Positions 8,188 to 17,844 are shown, counted from the stretch's first letter. The stretch is 64,000 bases of DNA from Faecalibacter macacae (GCF_003687725.1 NZ_RDOJ01000009.1:56674-120673), one strand, 5' to 3'. Numbers and translations: made by a program. Notes: generated by a model not told the origin, from the sequence alone.

Positions 8188-8241
8188 AATTAGCTAACAA
8201 TATAAACGTGTGAAAAAAGTTATGTTTTTTAAATTAATATA

Positions 8242-8895
8242 ATGAAAAAACTTTTTACTACTGCCTTTTTACTAAGCCTTACTAGTTTATTTGCTCAGGT
8301 TGGAATTAATACAAATACGCCTAAACAATACACTTTATTAGATGTAGATTCCACTGATAAAGGTATATTAATCCCAAGAGTAGCTCTGACTAATATCTTT
8401 GATCGATCAACTCTTACGAATGTTGATAATTCTAGTATTTCTAACTATGAAAATAGTTTATTATTATATAATACTAATACGTCAAACATTTTAGGTGTTA
8501 ACGAATATACAAATGTAACTCCAGGTTATTATTATTGGGAAACTGATCGTTGGGTGAGAATGACATCGACTAAAGATCAACAGTTCTTTTATATGCCTTC
8601 AATTATTATTCCCACTTCTGCTGATCAAGTAAATCCAGGAAATACTTTTGGTACTATTGATTTGTATTCAATTTATAAATCCCAATTTACGAATGCGATG
8701 GTAAAAAATCCAACAGCATCGACTACTTTACCAATTTATAAAGTAAACCAATTGGATTATTACATTACTTGGTATGATGAATCGGTTTTTACAAATGTTA
8801 GAGTTTCTAATAACGGAGTTTTGACTTATCAAATTAAAGAGAATGCTGATGTTTTTATTGGATCATTTATGAATATAATTTTTGCCGTAAAATAA
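8242..8895 (+). CDS. secreted hypothetical protein with VGINT..LDV..KGILIPRV stalk-type motif
   Basis: 217 residues with a signal peptide (MKKLFTTAFLLSLTSLFA, cleavage before QVGIN). The start of the mature protein, QVGINTNTPKQYTLLDVDSTDKGILIPRVAL, is a pattern I know from Flavobacteriia surface proteins that resemble phage tail-fibre or adhesin stalks. A YYYWETDRWVRM motif follows at about residue 95. No T9SS C-terminal domain is visible. It is followed after one base by the GEVED-domain gene, so the two form an operon and are probably exported and deposited together. Precise function unknown. Confidence 0.75.
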   Translation: MKKLFTTAFLLSLTSLFAQVGINTNTPKQYTLLDVDSTDKGILIPRVALTNIFDRSTLTNVDNSSISNYENSLLLYNTNTSNILGVNEYTNVTPGYYYWETDRWVRMTSTKDQQFFYMPSIIIPTSADQVNPGNTFGTIDLYSIYKSQFTNAMVKNPTASTTLPIYKVNQLDYYITWYDESVFTNVRVSNNGVLTYQIKENADVFIGSFMNIIFAVK

Positions 8896-8896
8896 A

Positions 8897-10438
8897 ATGA
8901 GAAAAATTTTATTTTTATTAGGAATTTTAACTCCAATTTTTAATTTAGCTCAATGTTTTTCTGATATAAATGGTGTTCGTCAAGAGCCTGTTATTTCTAC
9001 ATTTGCAACGCATGGTTCAGGAAAGTATAAGAATGAAATACTATGGCTAAATTGGGGAGCGATTAATCCAACTGATACAAAAGGATCAAGTCGCATATTA
9101 TCTAACTCAGATTACACAAACGCAGAGATTAAGATTAATGATAATAAGTTTATTTGTTTAAAAACTAGAATATTAGATGTAAGTAAAGTCTCTTCTGACA
9201 AGATTAATCCGATATATAGTATAATGGATGAAAGTTATACTAATGCTGATAATAGTATGTTTCATATTCTAAGAAGTACTAATGATAAGAATTTATCAAA
9301 TATTCAATTTGAATCTTTTGCATTTATTCGTTCAAGAGAAGCAATTGGTAAGCAATATGTAGATGAACCTATTAAAATTAATGGGTTAATTTTTGCCGAT
9401 GCAGAATCTGCAAATTCTGTAGAATACTTTAATCTTTCAGCAAAAGGAAAATGGAATATTATTGAATTTATAAATCTTACAAATTCAAAATATAATTACA
9501 ATGTTAAAAAAGAAGATGTAAAAATTGATAATGTTCCTAATGGTGAAAGTAAAATAACAATGGGTTATGGAGAAGATAAAAGAATAGCTGCTATTGCAAT
9601 GCTGAAATTCAATGAAGATGCATATGCTAGTCGTGATAATCAGTATAAAGTAAATTACAAATCAGAGTTTAAAGGTGGTGGTACAACTGCAATTGCAATT
9701 GGTCTATTGGCTTCTTATGCAGATTTTGGTGATGCTCCTATAAGTTATGGTTCTCCTATTCATTTTATTGAAAATATGGAAACTATTCCTGATAATTTAG
9801 GAGTTGTTGTTGACCAAACTAATATTGGGAAATCTACTACATTTAATTCAGGTGCATTAATTAAACCCTCAAATAATTTTATGGGTACTTTAGGTCCTGA
9901 CCCTAATCCAAGACCAGTTTATTCGGAAGATGCATTAGGTGATGATTATGATTATGATCAAAATAATGTTCGAACAGTTTTAACAAAAGAGGAAGATTCT
10001 TGGCCAGCGTCTTACAATAGATTCTCTTATAAAACAGTTGAAGGTTCAAATTACCCAATCGGTGCTGCAATTAAAGCGCAAATCCTAGTTAAAACCAATG
10101 TTAGGGCTGTTTTAGCTGGTTGGATTGATTTTAATATAAATGGAAAATTTGATCAAGGTGAAAGAGTTTACAAAGAGGTAGCAGCTAATACAAATGGAAA
10201 TGTAGAACTATCTTGGACAATTCCGCTAAATAGAAAACCATTTTCTACATTTTCTCGATTACGATTATTCGAATTTAATCATGTTTCAGAAAATGGGATT
10301 TTAGATCCAAATTTAATCGTTCCTTCATCAGATACATTAGGAGGTGAGGTTGAGGATCATAAAATTCAAATCATATCGCAAGCAGTATCAAATCCAATGT
10401 TACTAAATGCAACTCCAGTCTATAATGATAGAGAATAA
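8897..10438 (+). CDS. secreted GEVED-domain surface protein with CshA-like N-terminus
   Basis: 513 residues with a signal peptide (MRKILFLLGILTPIFNLAQ). Mature residues ~20-250 begin ATHGSGKYKNEILWLNWG, resembling the non-repetitive domain of CshA-type fibrillar adhesins. Residues ~270-360 include ADFGDAPISYGSP and the acidic GDDYDYDQN, the usual lead-in to a GEVED domain. The C-terminal part has VLAGWIDFNINGKFDQGERV and LGGEVEDHKIQI, the signature that names the GEVED family (calcium-binding-like beta-sandwich). No sorting tail follows, so anchoring may depend on the partner protein encoded immediately upstream. Probable cell-surface adhesin; substrate unknown. Confidence 0.8.
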   Translation: MRKILFLLGILTPIFNLAQCFSDINGVRQEPVISTFATHGSGKYKNEILWLNWGAINPTDTKGSSRILSNSDYTNAEIKINDNKFICLKTRILDVSKVSSDKINPIYSIMDESYTNADNSMFHILRSTNDKNLSNIQFESFAFIRSREAIGKQYVDEPIKINGLIFADAESANSVEYFNLSAKGKWNIIEFINLTNSKYNYNVKKEDVKIDNVPNGESKITMGYGEDKRIAAIAMLKFNEDAYASRDNQYKVNYKSEFKGGGTTAIAIGLLASYADFGDAPISYGSPIHFIENMETIPDNLGVVVDQTNIGKSTTFNSGALIKPSNNFMGTLGPDPNPRPVYSEDALGDDYDYDQNNVRTVLTKEEDSWPASYNRFSYKTVEGSNYPIGAAIKAQILVKTNVRAVLAGWIDFNINGKFDQGERVYKEVAANTNGNVELSWTIPLNRKPFSTFSRLRLFEFNHVSENGILDPNLIVPSSDTLGGEVEDHKIQIISQAVSNPMLLNATPVYNDRE

Positions 10439-10447
10439 GATATTGTA

Positions 10448-10479
10448 AAAACAACCACTTCAAAAGAAGTGGTTGTTTT
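10448..10479. terminator. bidirectional terminator
   Basis: AAAACAACCACTTC / GAAGTGGTTGTTTT with loop AAAA, between two converging genes. Confidence 0.85.
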
Positions 10480-10482
10480 ATT

Positions 10483-11217
10483 TTAATTCGTTCCGAAACT
10501 TGTTTTTACAGTAATTTGAGCTGTTTTTTGACGAGAAGTTGTATTAAATGAACCTCCGTAAGAATAATCTTCATTATCATTTTTACCTGTAATTTGAAAT
10601 ATTCCTAAATCAGCTTTTTTCAATTTACCTAAATTGCTACCAGCTTTGGTTGCAATATTTTCAGCTCGTTGTTTAGCATTTTCAGATGCTTGAGCGATTA
10701 ATTCTAATTTTAAATCTTCTAATTTCGAGTAATAATAATTAGGGTTAGAAGAATTGAGTTCTATTCCTTGACTAATTAAATTTGAAATTTCTCTCGAAGC
10801 TTTTTCAATCTTATCTAAATCAGTCGATTGTATGGTAACATCTTGAGATAAAATATAGCCATTAAAATGGTTAATTGAATTTCCATTAGCATCCGTTCCA
10901 TACTGAATATCTTTAGTGATATTAACGGCTTCAAAAACAATCTCACTGGTTTTAATTCCTTGTGAAATTAAGAAATTTCTCACTACATTTTGATCTTGTT
11001 TCAACTGATCCGATGCGCTTTTTAAATCGAAATTATTTCGGCTAAAAGTGGCTCTCCATTTTACTAAATCTGCATTAAAGTCTTTTAACGCATTTCCTGT
11101 CACATTAATATTGTTATTGCTTTTAAACTTATATTTATAAGCATTTCCAATAATTACAGTAGCAGAGATTAAGGCGATTGATGCAATAGCTGCTACAATC
11201 AAAGATGTTTTATTCAT
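10483..11217 (-). CDS. SIMPL domain-containing protein (DUF541 family)
   Basis: 244 residues: an N-terminal membrane anchor at about 7-25 (IVAAIASIALISATVIIGNAY), then the extracytoplasmic SIMPL domain, with the typical NINVTGNALKDFNADLVKWRATFSR strand, a long KSASDQLKQDQNVVRNFLISQGI helix, and the C-terminal LIAQASENAKQRAENIATKAGSNLGKLKKADLG. The family is probably periplasmic; an oxidative-stress link is reported for some members but the mechanism is unclear. Monocistronic, ending at the shared terminator. Confidence 0.85.
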   Translation of the reverse strand: MNKTSLIVAAIASIALISATVIIGNAYKYKFKSNNNINVTGNALKDFNADLVKWRATFSRNNFDLKSASDQLKQDQNVVRNFLISQGIKTSEIVFEAVNITKDIQYGTDANGNSINHFNGYILSQDVTIQSTDLDKIEKASREISNLISQGIELNSSNPNYYYSKLEDLKLELIAQASENAKQRAENIATKAGSNLGKLKKADLGIFQITGKNDNEDYSYGGSFNTTSRQKTAQITVKTSFGTN

Positions 11218-11292
11218 TTTAAAATAATAGTATTTGGTTATAATACTATTATTTCAAATGACGTGCCAAATCTTAATAAAATGTTAATAGAA

Positions 11293-11901
11293 TTAATCCA
11301 TAATAAATAAGACTAAATCACCAGATTTATAAGTGATTTCTATCTCATCTTCAATTGCTTTATTTCGAGTTCCAATTCGATCAATCAACGTTAAATCTTC
11401 ATTTTTTAAAGGATATTGTAAACCTTTTGTTGTAATTCTTTTTGTTTCTGGAAACGGAATTAACGAGATTGTTTTACCTAAAGTATTATTTAAAGTAAAA
11501 TGATTTGTAATGAAGCTATATGTAGAATAATTATCATAAAAATGAATTAATAATTGATTCTTAAATTTATAGGCAGCATTTAAATTTCCTAAAAAATGAT
11601 CTTGTTGTTTTCCACTTGCACCAAAAACATCAACAGATGTAAAACCATGTTCTAAAATAAGTTGTAATGCTTTTTCAAAATCGGTATAATTTTGGTCTGG
11701 TGTATGAATTATTTTTACGTTGTTTGGGAAAATAGTTGTGTTGATTGAATCAAAATCACCTGTTATTACATCAGGAGTAATTCCTAATGTTTTTAGGTAA
11801 TGAAATGATCCATCTGTACAATAAATCTTTTGATAATTTGATAGGATAGGAGCCTTGTGAGGAACTTCTCCATTCAAAAATAAAATGACTTTCTTATTCA
11901 C
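11293..11901 (-). CDS. thiamine diphosphokinase
   Basis: 202 residues starting with GTG. Motifs of the family: YCTDGSFHYLKTLGITPDVITGDFDSI (residues ~27-54, substrate and Mg site DGS and GDFDS), PDQNYTDFEKAL, and VFGASGKQQDHFLGNL, followed by a beta-rich C-terminal thiamine-binding domain. It transfers pyrophosphate from ATP to thiamine, making thiamine diphosphate. The GTG start overlaps the stop of the upstream adenosyltransferase gene by 8 bases, giving translational coupling. No TPP riboswitch was seen upstream, so it is probably expressed with its partner for salvage. Confidence 0.88.
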   Translation of the reverse strand: MNKKVILFLNGEVPHKAPILSNYQKIYCTDGSFHYLKTLGITPDVITGDFDSINTTIFPNNVKIIHTPDQNYTDFEKALQLILEHGFTSVDVFGASGKQQDHFLGNLNAAYKFKNQLLIHFYDNYSTYSFITNHFTLNNTLGKTISLIPFPETKRITTKGLQYPLKNEDLTLIDRIGTRNKAIEDEIEITYKSGDLVLFIMD

Positions 11902-12460
11902 CAGGAATCCATTTTATTTCGTCGTGATTATTGTCTTTTGCAATTTTACGTGCAGCTGTAAATAAATAATCAGATAATCGATTGATGTATTTTGCTAATT
12001 CAGGTCTAATTTCTTCTTGCTGAGCTAAAGTAAAAATTAATCTTTCGGCTCTACGACAAATACATCTTGCGACATGTGCATGCGATGAAGCTTGATTTCC
12101 ACCTGGAAGAATAAAATGCGTCATGATTTCTAATTCAGCATCAATTACATCAATCCAGTTTTCTAATTGTGTAATATCTTCTTCCTTAATCATTACTTTT
12201 AAACGAGGAGTACCGTTAGCTAACATTATTTTGTCCTTAGGTGTTGCTAATTCAGCACCAATGTTGAATAAATCTTTCTGAATTATAATTAATTCTTCAA
12301 CTAATTTAGCATCGATTTCATACGATCTAATTAATCCGATATATGAATTTAATTCATCAACTGTTCCGTAAGTTTCTATTCTAATATTGTCTTTACTCAC
12401 TTTAGTACCTCCGTATAAAGATGTAGTTCCTTTATCTCCTGTTTTAGTATAAATTTTCAT
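11894..12460 (-). CDS. PduO-type cob(I)alamin adenosyltransferase
   Basis: 188 residues. MKIYTKTGDKGTTSLYGGTKVSKDNIRIETYGTVDELNSYIGLIRS is the diagnostic N-terminus (ATP-binding TGDxGxTxLxxG), and ARCICRRAERLIFTLAQ plus INRLSDYLFTAARKI near the C-terminus contain the conserved Arg and Asp residues. It makes adenosylcobalamin from ATP and cob(I)alamin. Genes needing cobalamin in this window include the split metH, although that uses methylcobalamin. It overlaps the thiamine kinase gene. No cobalamin riboswitch was recognised upstream; a TAnnTTTG promoter lies at 12495-12502. Confidence 0.93.
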   Translation of the reverse strand: MKIYTKTGDKGTTSLYGGTKVSKDNIRIETYGTVDELNSYIGLIRSYEIDAKLVEELIIIQKDLFNIGAELATPKDKIMLANGTPRLKVMIKEEDITQLENWIDVIDAELEIMTHFILPGGNQASSHAHVARCICRRAERLIFTLAQQEEIRPELAKYINRLSDYLFTAARKIAKDNNHDEIKWIPGE

Positions 12461-12494
12461 GTGGTTTTGAATTTAAATGATTTTAAAAGTAATC

Positions 12495-12502
12495 AAATTT
12501 AT
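12495..12502 (-). promoter_or_regulatory. -7 promoter element of the adenosyltransferase gene
   Basis: TAAATTTG on the minus strand, 34 bases before the ATG and overlapping the end of the MFS gene. Confidence 0.4.
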
Positions 12503-13722
12503 TTATTACCGGTTAATTGCTTTGTTGTGAATTTGAATCCAATTGCTGTAATTAATAAAACAATTGCTGTTCCGAACCAAAGCAAATCAAAATTATATTT
12601 AGTTGCAATATAAGTTCCAATAAAAGGAGATACAATGAATGCTATTGCTCCAGAAAGTCCATTAATACCCATGTAAGCACCTTTGTTTTTAACGCCAGCT
12701 CTTAATGCTGTAACAGTAGAAAGGAAAGGTAAAACTAACATTTCGCCAATACTCATTAAGAAAATGGCCATGTACATAAATAGTAAATAATGTGTAAATC
12801 CGAAAACCGAATAACTAATAGCAGTTACAATCGATCCGTAAAATAAAATTTCTGTAATTGTAAATTTCTTTTCAGCCCAATGTACAATCAGCATTTCGAA
12901 TAAGAAAACGCAAAATCCACTAAATCCGATTAATAAACCAATTTCAGTCTGATCTAATTTTACAACTTCTTTATAAAATAAAGGTAATGTGTTCAAGATT
13001 TGGAAAAAGGCAATACAGAATGTTGAACAAAAAACTGTAAATAATAAAAATTGCCAATCTGTATAAGCATTACGTTCTTTTACAGGTTTATTAGTCGTTA
13101 CTTCTTCAGATTCTATAGTATCAACTTCATTTCGTTCTTTTCTATTATAAAAGAATTTAATAAATGCGATTGAGGCAAATAATGCAGCAATTGCATTACC
13201 GTAAAATAACAAATCGTAAGAATAGGTAGATAAAAATCCACCTAAGGCTGGTCCAAAAGAGAAACCTAAATTAACAGCCATACGATTTAAAGAGAAAGCA
13301 CGTGTAATGTTTTCTTTTTTTGCATATTTTGTAATTGCTACAGAATTAGCAGGAATAAATAACATCGTTACCGCACTTAAAATTAACATCATTATAGATG
13401 CAGATTCTAAGGTTTGGAAATGGGGTAATATTGCAAATAAAGGAGCGCTTAACACTAAACTTAACGCCTGTACTTTAAAATTCCCTAATTTATCTGTTAA
13501 ATATCCACCTAAAAAAGATCCAAGTAATGATCCAATACCGAAACAGCTTAATACAATACCTGATTCCTCTAAAGTAAATCCTAATTTATCAGTTAAATAT
13601 ATTCCTAAAAATGGAAGAACCATAGATCCTGTTCTGTTTAATAGCATCACGATTGCTAACATCCAAGATTCTTTTGATAGTCCAGAGTAAGAATCTACAT
13701 AAATTTTAATTATCTTTTTCAT
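12499..13722 (-). CDS. MFS transporter, drug-efflux-like
   Basis: 407 residues with about 12 membrane segments, N- and C-halves separated by a charged loop (FYNRKERNEVDTIESEEVTTNKPVKER, about 190-216). The loop 2-3 motif GSFLGGYLTDKLGNFKVQ is the MFS motif A. The sequence looks like the MdtH/YfcJ-like group of proton-driven exporters, but the substrate cannot be read from sequence. Located upstream of the adenosyltransferase gene on the same strand with a 38-base gap, so co-transcription is possible although a separate promoter is present. Confidence 0.85.
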   Translation of the reverse strand: MKKIIKIYVDSYSGLSKESWMLAIVMLLNRTGSMVLPFLGIYLTDKLGFTLEESGIVLSCFGIGSLLGSFLGGYLTDKLGNFKVQALSLVLSAPLFAILPHFQTLESASIMMLILSAVTMLFIPANSVAITKYAKKENITRAFSLNRMAVNLGFSFGPALGGFLSTYSYDLLFYGNAIAALFASIAFIKFFYNRKERNEVDTIESEEVTTNKPVKERNAYTDWQFLLFTVFCSTFCIAFFQILNTLPLFYKEVVKLDQTEIGLLIGFSGFCVFLFEMLIVHWAEKKFTITEILFYGSIVTAISYSVFGFTHYLLFMYMAIFLMSIGEMLVLPFLSTVTALRAGVKNKGAYMGINGLSGAIAFIVSPFIGTYIATKYNFDLLWFGTAIVLLITAIGFKFTTKQLTGNK

Positions 13723-13739
13723 TTATTAAATTTCCGGTG

Positions 13740-13747
13740 CAAAAATA
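13740..13747 (-). promoter_or_regulatory. -7 promoter element of the MFS gene
   Basis: TATTTTTG on the minus strand, 17 bases before the ATG at 13722. Confidence 0.4.
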
Positions 13748-13800
13748 AGGTGTATTTTATTATTCTTTTCTATCAATAGCGCATTAATAGTAGATTTTTA

Positions 13801-13808
13801 TACATTTG
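13801..13808 (+). promoter_or_regulatory. -7 promoter element of the DUF6929-like gene
   Basis: TACATTTG, 32 bases before the ATG at 13841, divergent from the MFS promoter. Confidence 0.45.
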
Positions 13809-13840
13809 AGAAATTTTAGATTTTAAAACCTAACCAAATT

Positions 13841-14713
13841 ATGCTACAATCATTCATTCTTAAACTATTTATTTTAATAAATGGATTTGGTGCTTCTTCC
13901 GGAATTATTTACGACAATAAGCAAATTTATGTTGTTTCTGATGATAAAGGTTATGTGTATAATTATGATTTGAAGCGTAAAAAGCAACAACAATTTGAAT
14001 TAAATACTCAGATTCCAGCTCAAGATATAACGCGTAAAGATAAACCAGATTTAGAATCTATAATCATTCATCAAAATACACTATACGCTTTAGGTTCGGG
14101 TTCAAAAGAGAATCGTAATGATTTATATATTTATAATTTAATTACCAAAGAATCAAAAAGAGTTGATATTTCTGGAGTTTATTCTGCAATTCAAAAACGA
14201 TTCAAGATTGACAAGAAAGATTTTAATATAGAAGGATTTGCATATCATCAAGGGTATACCTATCTTTTTAACAGAGGAAATGGGAAGAACAAAGTAAACG
14301 CAATTTTTAAATTTCAAGGTTTACCGCATCAAGCTAATTTATCAATCATAACATCTTCTATAATCGATTTACCATTGATTAATGGCAATCAAACTACTTT
14401 TAGCGATGCTATAATTGTAGACAATCAAATCATTTTTACTGCAACAATAGAGGCAAATTCAACAGTTCAGAAAGATGGAGAAGTTAAAGAATCAATAATA
14501 GGTCTAATAGATTTAGATTCTTATAAAACTTACAATGTAAATGTCAAAAAATATTTAGTAATTGCAGAAAATAAAAAAATAGAAGGTATTGCTCTAAGAA
14601 AAACAACATCTAATTACTATCATTTTGTACTTTGCGAGGATAATGATGATGATTCTAAAGAAGCAAAAATTTACAAATTAAAAGTTTCAAAAGATTTTGA
14701 ACGATTTTATTAA
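13841..14713 (+). CDS. hypothetical protein, DUF6929-like beta-propeller
   Basis: 290 residues with no clear cleavable signal, though the first 20 residues are hydrophobic. Repeated strand patterns (IYDNKQIYVVSDDKGYVYNYDL; ESIIIHQNTLYALGSGSKENRNDLYIYNL; IEGFAYHQGYTYLFNRGNGKNKVNAIFKF; IEGIALRKTTSNYYHFVLCEDNDDD) are spaced about 60 residues apart, as in a beta-propeller. The GSGS..R motif and the final CEDND acidic turn recall the DUF6929 family. Function unknown; an esterase- or phytase-like role is possible but not supported by catalytic residues I can name. Confidence 0.6.
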   Translation: MLQSFILKLFILINGFGASSGIIYDNKQIYVVSDDKGYVYNYDLKRKKQQQFELNTQIPAQDITRKDKPDLESIIIHQNTLYALGSGSKENRNDLYIYNLITKESKRVDISGVYSAIQKRFKIDKKDFNIEGFAYHQGYTYLFNRGNGKNKVNAIFKFQGLPHQANLSIITSSIIDLPLINGNQTTFSDAIIVDNQIIFTATIEANSTVQKDGEVKESIIGLIDLDSYKTYNVNVKKYLVIAENKKIEGIALRKTTSNYYHFVLCEDNDDDSKEAKIYKLKVSKDFERFY

Positions 14714-14787
14714 AACCAATTAATTTATATAAACAACACTTAATTTTAGTTAATAGGCCAATTTGCGATAAGATAATGCACAAAAAA

Positions 14788-14819
14788 TTGTGAAAATTTT
14801 CTTAAGACTATTATATTTG
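14788..14819 (+). promoter_or_regulatory. promoter of secDF
   Basis: TTG at 14788-14790 and TATATTTG at 14812-14819, 21 bases apart; the ATG is at 14851. Confidence 0.6.
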
Positions 14820-14850
14820 CCCGTTAAAAATTATTTTTAAAGACACAGTT

Positions 14851-17757
14851 ATGCGAGGAAGAGGACTGATTGCAGTATTTGCAATTATATTAGGTCTTTT
14901 GTGCATCAAGCAGTTAAGCTACACTTGGTACACAAACAAAGTCGAGAACGAAGCCAAGCGTCTAGCAGTTAAGCCAGCCGACGAGCCACGTATCTTAGAC
15001 AGTTTAGCACAAAAACCTTTAGATTTAGGGATCATCAAGTATGATTATAAAGATGCTAAAAACAAAGAAATCAACTTAGGTTTAGATTTAAAAGGTGGGA
15101 TTAATGTAATCTTACAAGTATCTGAGCGTGATTTAATCATGTTATTAGCTTCAAATTCAGAAAATCCAATGTTGTCTACAGCATTAGATAATGCTGATGT
15201 GACGCACAAATCAAATGGTAATAAACCATATGTTGAAATTTTCTTCGAAGAATTCGACAAGATTAAAGGTGCTACTAAATATGCTGCTCCAGATCTTTTC
15301 GGGAATAAAGCAAATGCAGATAAAATTGCATTTAATGATTCTGACGATAAAGTAAAAGAAGTAATTCGTAGAGACGTTGAAGCTAAAGTTTCTACAGCTT
15401 ATGATGTAATTAGTTCTCGTATTAATCAATTTGGAGTTGTAGAGCCAGTTATCCAACGTTTAGGGGATAAAGGTGATGGACGTATCTTAGTTGAGTTACC
15501 AGGAGTTTCTGATACAGATCGTGTTAAAAAATTATTACAATCTACAGCGAAGTTAGAGTTCTGGCAAGCAGTACGTGGAGATTTAACTGTTCAATCTCAT
15601 TTCATGGGAATTCAAACAGAAAAATACAACGTAATTAACCCTGCTACTGGAAAACCATATAACAATTTAGGTGAAGTTTTACAACCATCAGGTTCTAACT
15701 CATCATTCGTTGTTAGTGTTGCTGATACTGCTGTTGTTAATCGTGTTTTAGCTGATAAATCAGTTATGACATCATTACCTGCAAATATTCGTAACTACAA
15801 ATATTCATGGGCAAATAAAGAAATGGACTTAGGTGCTAATCAGCCTAAAGTTTTAGAATTATATGCTTTAAGAGGTGCTAATGGTACAAAAGAACCATTA
15901 TTAACTGGAGATAAAGTTGCTTCTGCTTCTGGTGAGCGTAACGCGGGATCTATCGCAAACGAACCTGTTGTATCTATGCAAATGAACCAAGTAGGTTCTC
16001 AAGAATGGGCTCGTATTACAGACGAATTAAAACCTGCAGGACCAGGTCAATTAGGACAAGGTGTAGCTATTGTTTTAGATAACTTAGTATATTCTGCTCC
16101 AAATATTAATGATAAAATTTCTGGTGGATCTTCAATGATTTCAGGAAACTTTACATTACAAGAAGCACAAGATTTAGGAAATATTTTACAAGCAGGTTCT
16201 TTACCAGCATCTTCTAAAATTGTTTCTGCTGAAGTTGTAGGACCATCATTAGGACAAGAAGCAATTGTTAGTTCTGTTGTTGCTTTTGCAGCTGCATTTA
16301 TCATCGTATTAATTTGGATGGTATTCTACTACAGCCGTGCTGGTATCTATGCAAATGTTGCTTTAGTAGTTAACTTATTATTCTTATTAGGGTTCTTAGT
16401 TTCATTAAAAGCTACATTATCTTTACCAGGTATTGCCGGGATTATCTTAACGTTAGTAACGGGAATGGATGCTAACATTATCATCTACGAACGTGTTAAA
16501 GAAGAAATTCGTAAAGGTAAATCATTACGTCAAGCAGTAGATTTTGCATATTCTTGGAAAGGAGCTTTATCTGCAATTATCGATGCCAATGTAACATCTT
16601 TCTTAACTGCGTTAGTATTATTTTTCTTAGGAAAAGGACCAGTTGTTGGTTTCGCTACAACGTTTATGATTGGTGTATTAACATCAACATTTACTGCAAT
16701 CTTCATCACAAGATACTTTGTTGAAGGAAGAATGGCAAAAGGTAAAAATGTTGAGTTTTACACGAACTTCACAATGCACTGGTTACAAAATATCCACGTT
16801 GACATCTTAAAGAAACGTAAAATTACTTACATCATATCTGCCATTTTAATGATAGCATCTTTAGCATCTATCTTTACAAAAGGATTTGATTTAGGTATTG
16901 AATTTAAAGGAGGTCGTACATATACAGTACGTTTCGATAAAAATGTAGAAGCTACAGAAGTTGCTGAAGAATTAGGAAAAGTATTTGTTGTTGATGGAGA
17001 AGCAGTTGTTCCTCAAGTAAAAACTTACGGTGGTGCAAACCAAGTAAAAATTACTACATCTTACAAAGCTGATCAAGAAGGAACTGAAGTGGATGATGAA
17101 ATCAAAGAAAAATTATTCCAAGGTTTAAAACCATATTTACCTCAAGGAATTTCTACTAAAGATTTCTCTGAAGATAACGCAACAATCGGATTAATGTCTT
17201 CTGCGAAAGTAGGACCAACAATTGCTGATGATACGACACGTGCGTCATTTATTGCAGTTGCTTTAGCTTTATTTATTACAGGTGGATACATTTTTATCCG
17301 ATTCAGAAACTGGCAATATTCAGTATCTACAATCATTGCATTAGCGCACGATGTTATTATTGTATTAGGAGTTTTCTCTTTCTTAAGAACTTGGTTACCA
17401 TTTAACATGGAGATTGACCAATCATTTATCGCAGCTATTTTAACTGTAATTGGTTACTCTTTAAATGATACAATCATCATCTTAGACCGTATCCGTGAAA
17501 ACTTAGGATTAAAGAAATCAGAATCTTTCTACAATATCATCAACGATTCAACAAGTACAACATTATCTCGTACAATTAATACATCGTTATCAACGTTCTT
17601 AATTGTATTATGTATTTTCATCTTTGGTGGAGATTCAATTAAAGGATTCATGTTTGCTATGTTAATCGGTGTAGCTATCGGTACATTCTCATCATTATTC
17701 GTAGCATCACCATTGTTATACGATATGACTGGAGAAAATAAAAAACAAAAAGCATAA
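14851..17757 (+). CDS. secDF: protein translocase subunit SecDF (fused)
   Basis: 968 residues, a fusion of SecD and SecF as is usual in Bacteroidota. The SecD part has an N-terminal membrane segment, NLGLDLKGGINVILQV near residue 75, a large periplasmic domain and five further membrane segments, including the ITLVTGMDANIIIYERVKEEIRKG motif with its conserved Asp in the proton path. The SecF part starts near residue 650: DLGIEFKGGRTYTVRF, then membrane segments with GYSLNDTIIILDRIREN, the matching SecF Asp. It uses the proton gradient to pull preproteins through SecYEG. Codon use is more GC-tolerant than in the accessory genes, as expected for a well-expressed gene. Confidence 0.97.
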   Translation: MRGRGLIAVFAIILGLLCIKQLSYTWYTNKVENEAKRLAVKPADEPRILDSLAQKPLDLGIIKYDYKDAKNKEINLGLDLKGGINVILQVSERDLIMLLASNSENPMLSTALDNADVTHKSNGNKPYVEIFFEEFDKIKGATKYAAPDLFGNKANADKIAFNDSDDKVKEVIRRDVEAKVSTAYDVISSRINQFGVVEPVIQRLGDKGDGRILVELPGVSDTDRVKKLLQSTAKLEFWQAVRGDLTVQSHFMGIQTEKYNVINPATGKPYNNLGEVLQPSGSNSSFVVSVADTAVVNRVLADKSVMTSLPANIRNYKYSWANKEMDLGANQPKVLELYALRGANGTKEPLLTGDKVASASGERNAGSIANEPVVSMQMNQVGSQEWARITDELKPAGPGQLGQGVAIVLDNLVYSAPNINDKISGGSSMISGNFTLQEAQDLGNILQAGSLPASSKIVSAEVVGPSLGQEAIVSSVVAFAAAFIIVLIWMVFYYSRAGIYANVALVVNLLFLLGFLVSLKATLSLPGIAGIILTLVTGMDANIIIYERVKEEIRKGKSLRQAVDFAYSWKGALSAIIDANVTSFLTALVLFFLGKGPVVGFATTFMIGVLTSTFTAIFITRYFVEGRMAKGKNVEFYTNFTMHWLQNIHVDILKKRKITYIISAILMIASLASIFTKGFDLGIEFKGGRTYTVRFDKNVEATEVAEELGKVFVVDGEAVVPQVKTYGGANQVKITTSYKADQEGTEVDDEIKEKLFQGLKPYLPQGISTKDFSEDNATIGLMSSAKVGPTIADDTTRASFIAVALALFITGGYIFIRFRNWQYSVSTIIALAHDVIIVLGVFSFLRTWLPFNMEIDQSFIAAILTVIGYSLNDTIIILDRIRENLGLKKSESFYNIINDSTSTTLSRTINTSLSTFLIVLCIFIFGGDSIKGFMFAMLIGVAIGTFSSLFVASPLLYDMTGENKKQKA

Positions 17758-17774
17758 TAAAATAATTTTTATAG

Positions 17775-17806
17775 AAAAAACCGTCAAGTTACTTGACGGT
17801 TTTTTT
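17775..17806 (+). terminator. terminator of secDF
   Basis: AAAAAACCGTCAAGT / ACTTGACGGTTTTTT, a near-perfect stem with a long T run. Confidence 0.85.
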
Positions 17807-17813
17807 GTTTTTG

Positions 17814-17821
17814 TAACTTTG
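17814..17821 (+). promoter_or_regulatory. -7 promoter element of tatA
   Basis: TAACTTTG directly after the secDF terminator, 23 bases before the chosen ATG. Confidence 0.45.
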
Positions 17822-17844
17822 TCCTTTACCTTTGTTAAGTGAAT

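Noticed and set aside
12461..12540. Possible cobalamin riboswitch before the PduO-type gene, or TPP riboswitch before thiN
   Set aside because: No B12-box (GCCACTG) or THI-box (CTGAGA) sequences were found upstream of this overlapping pair.
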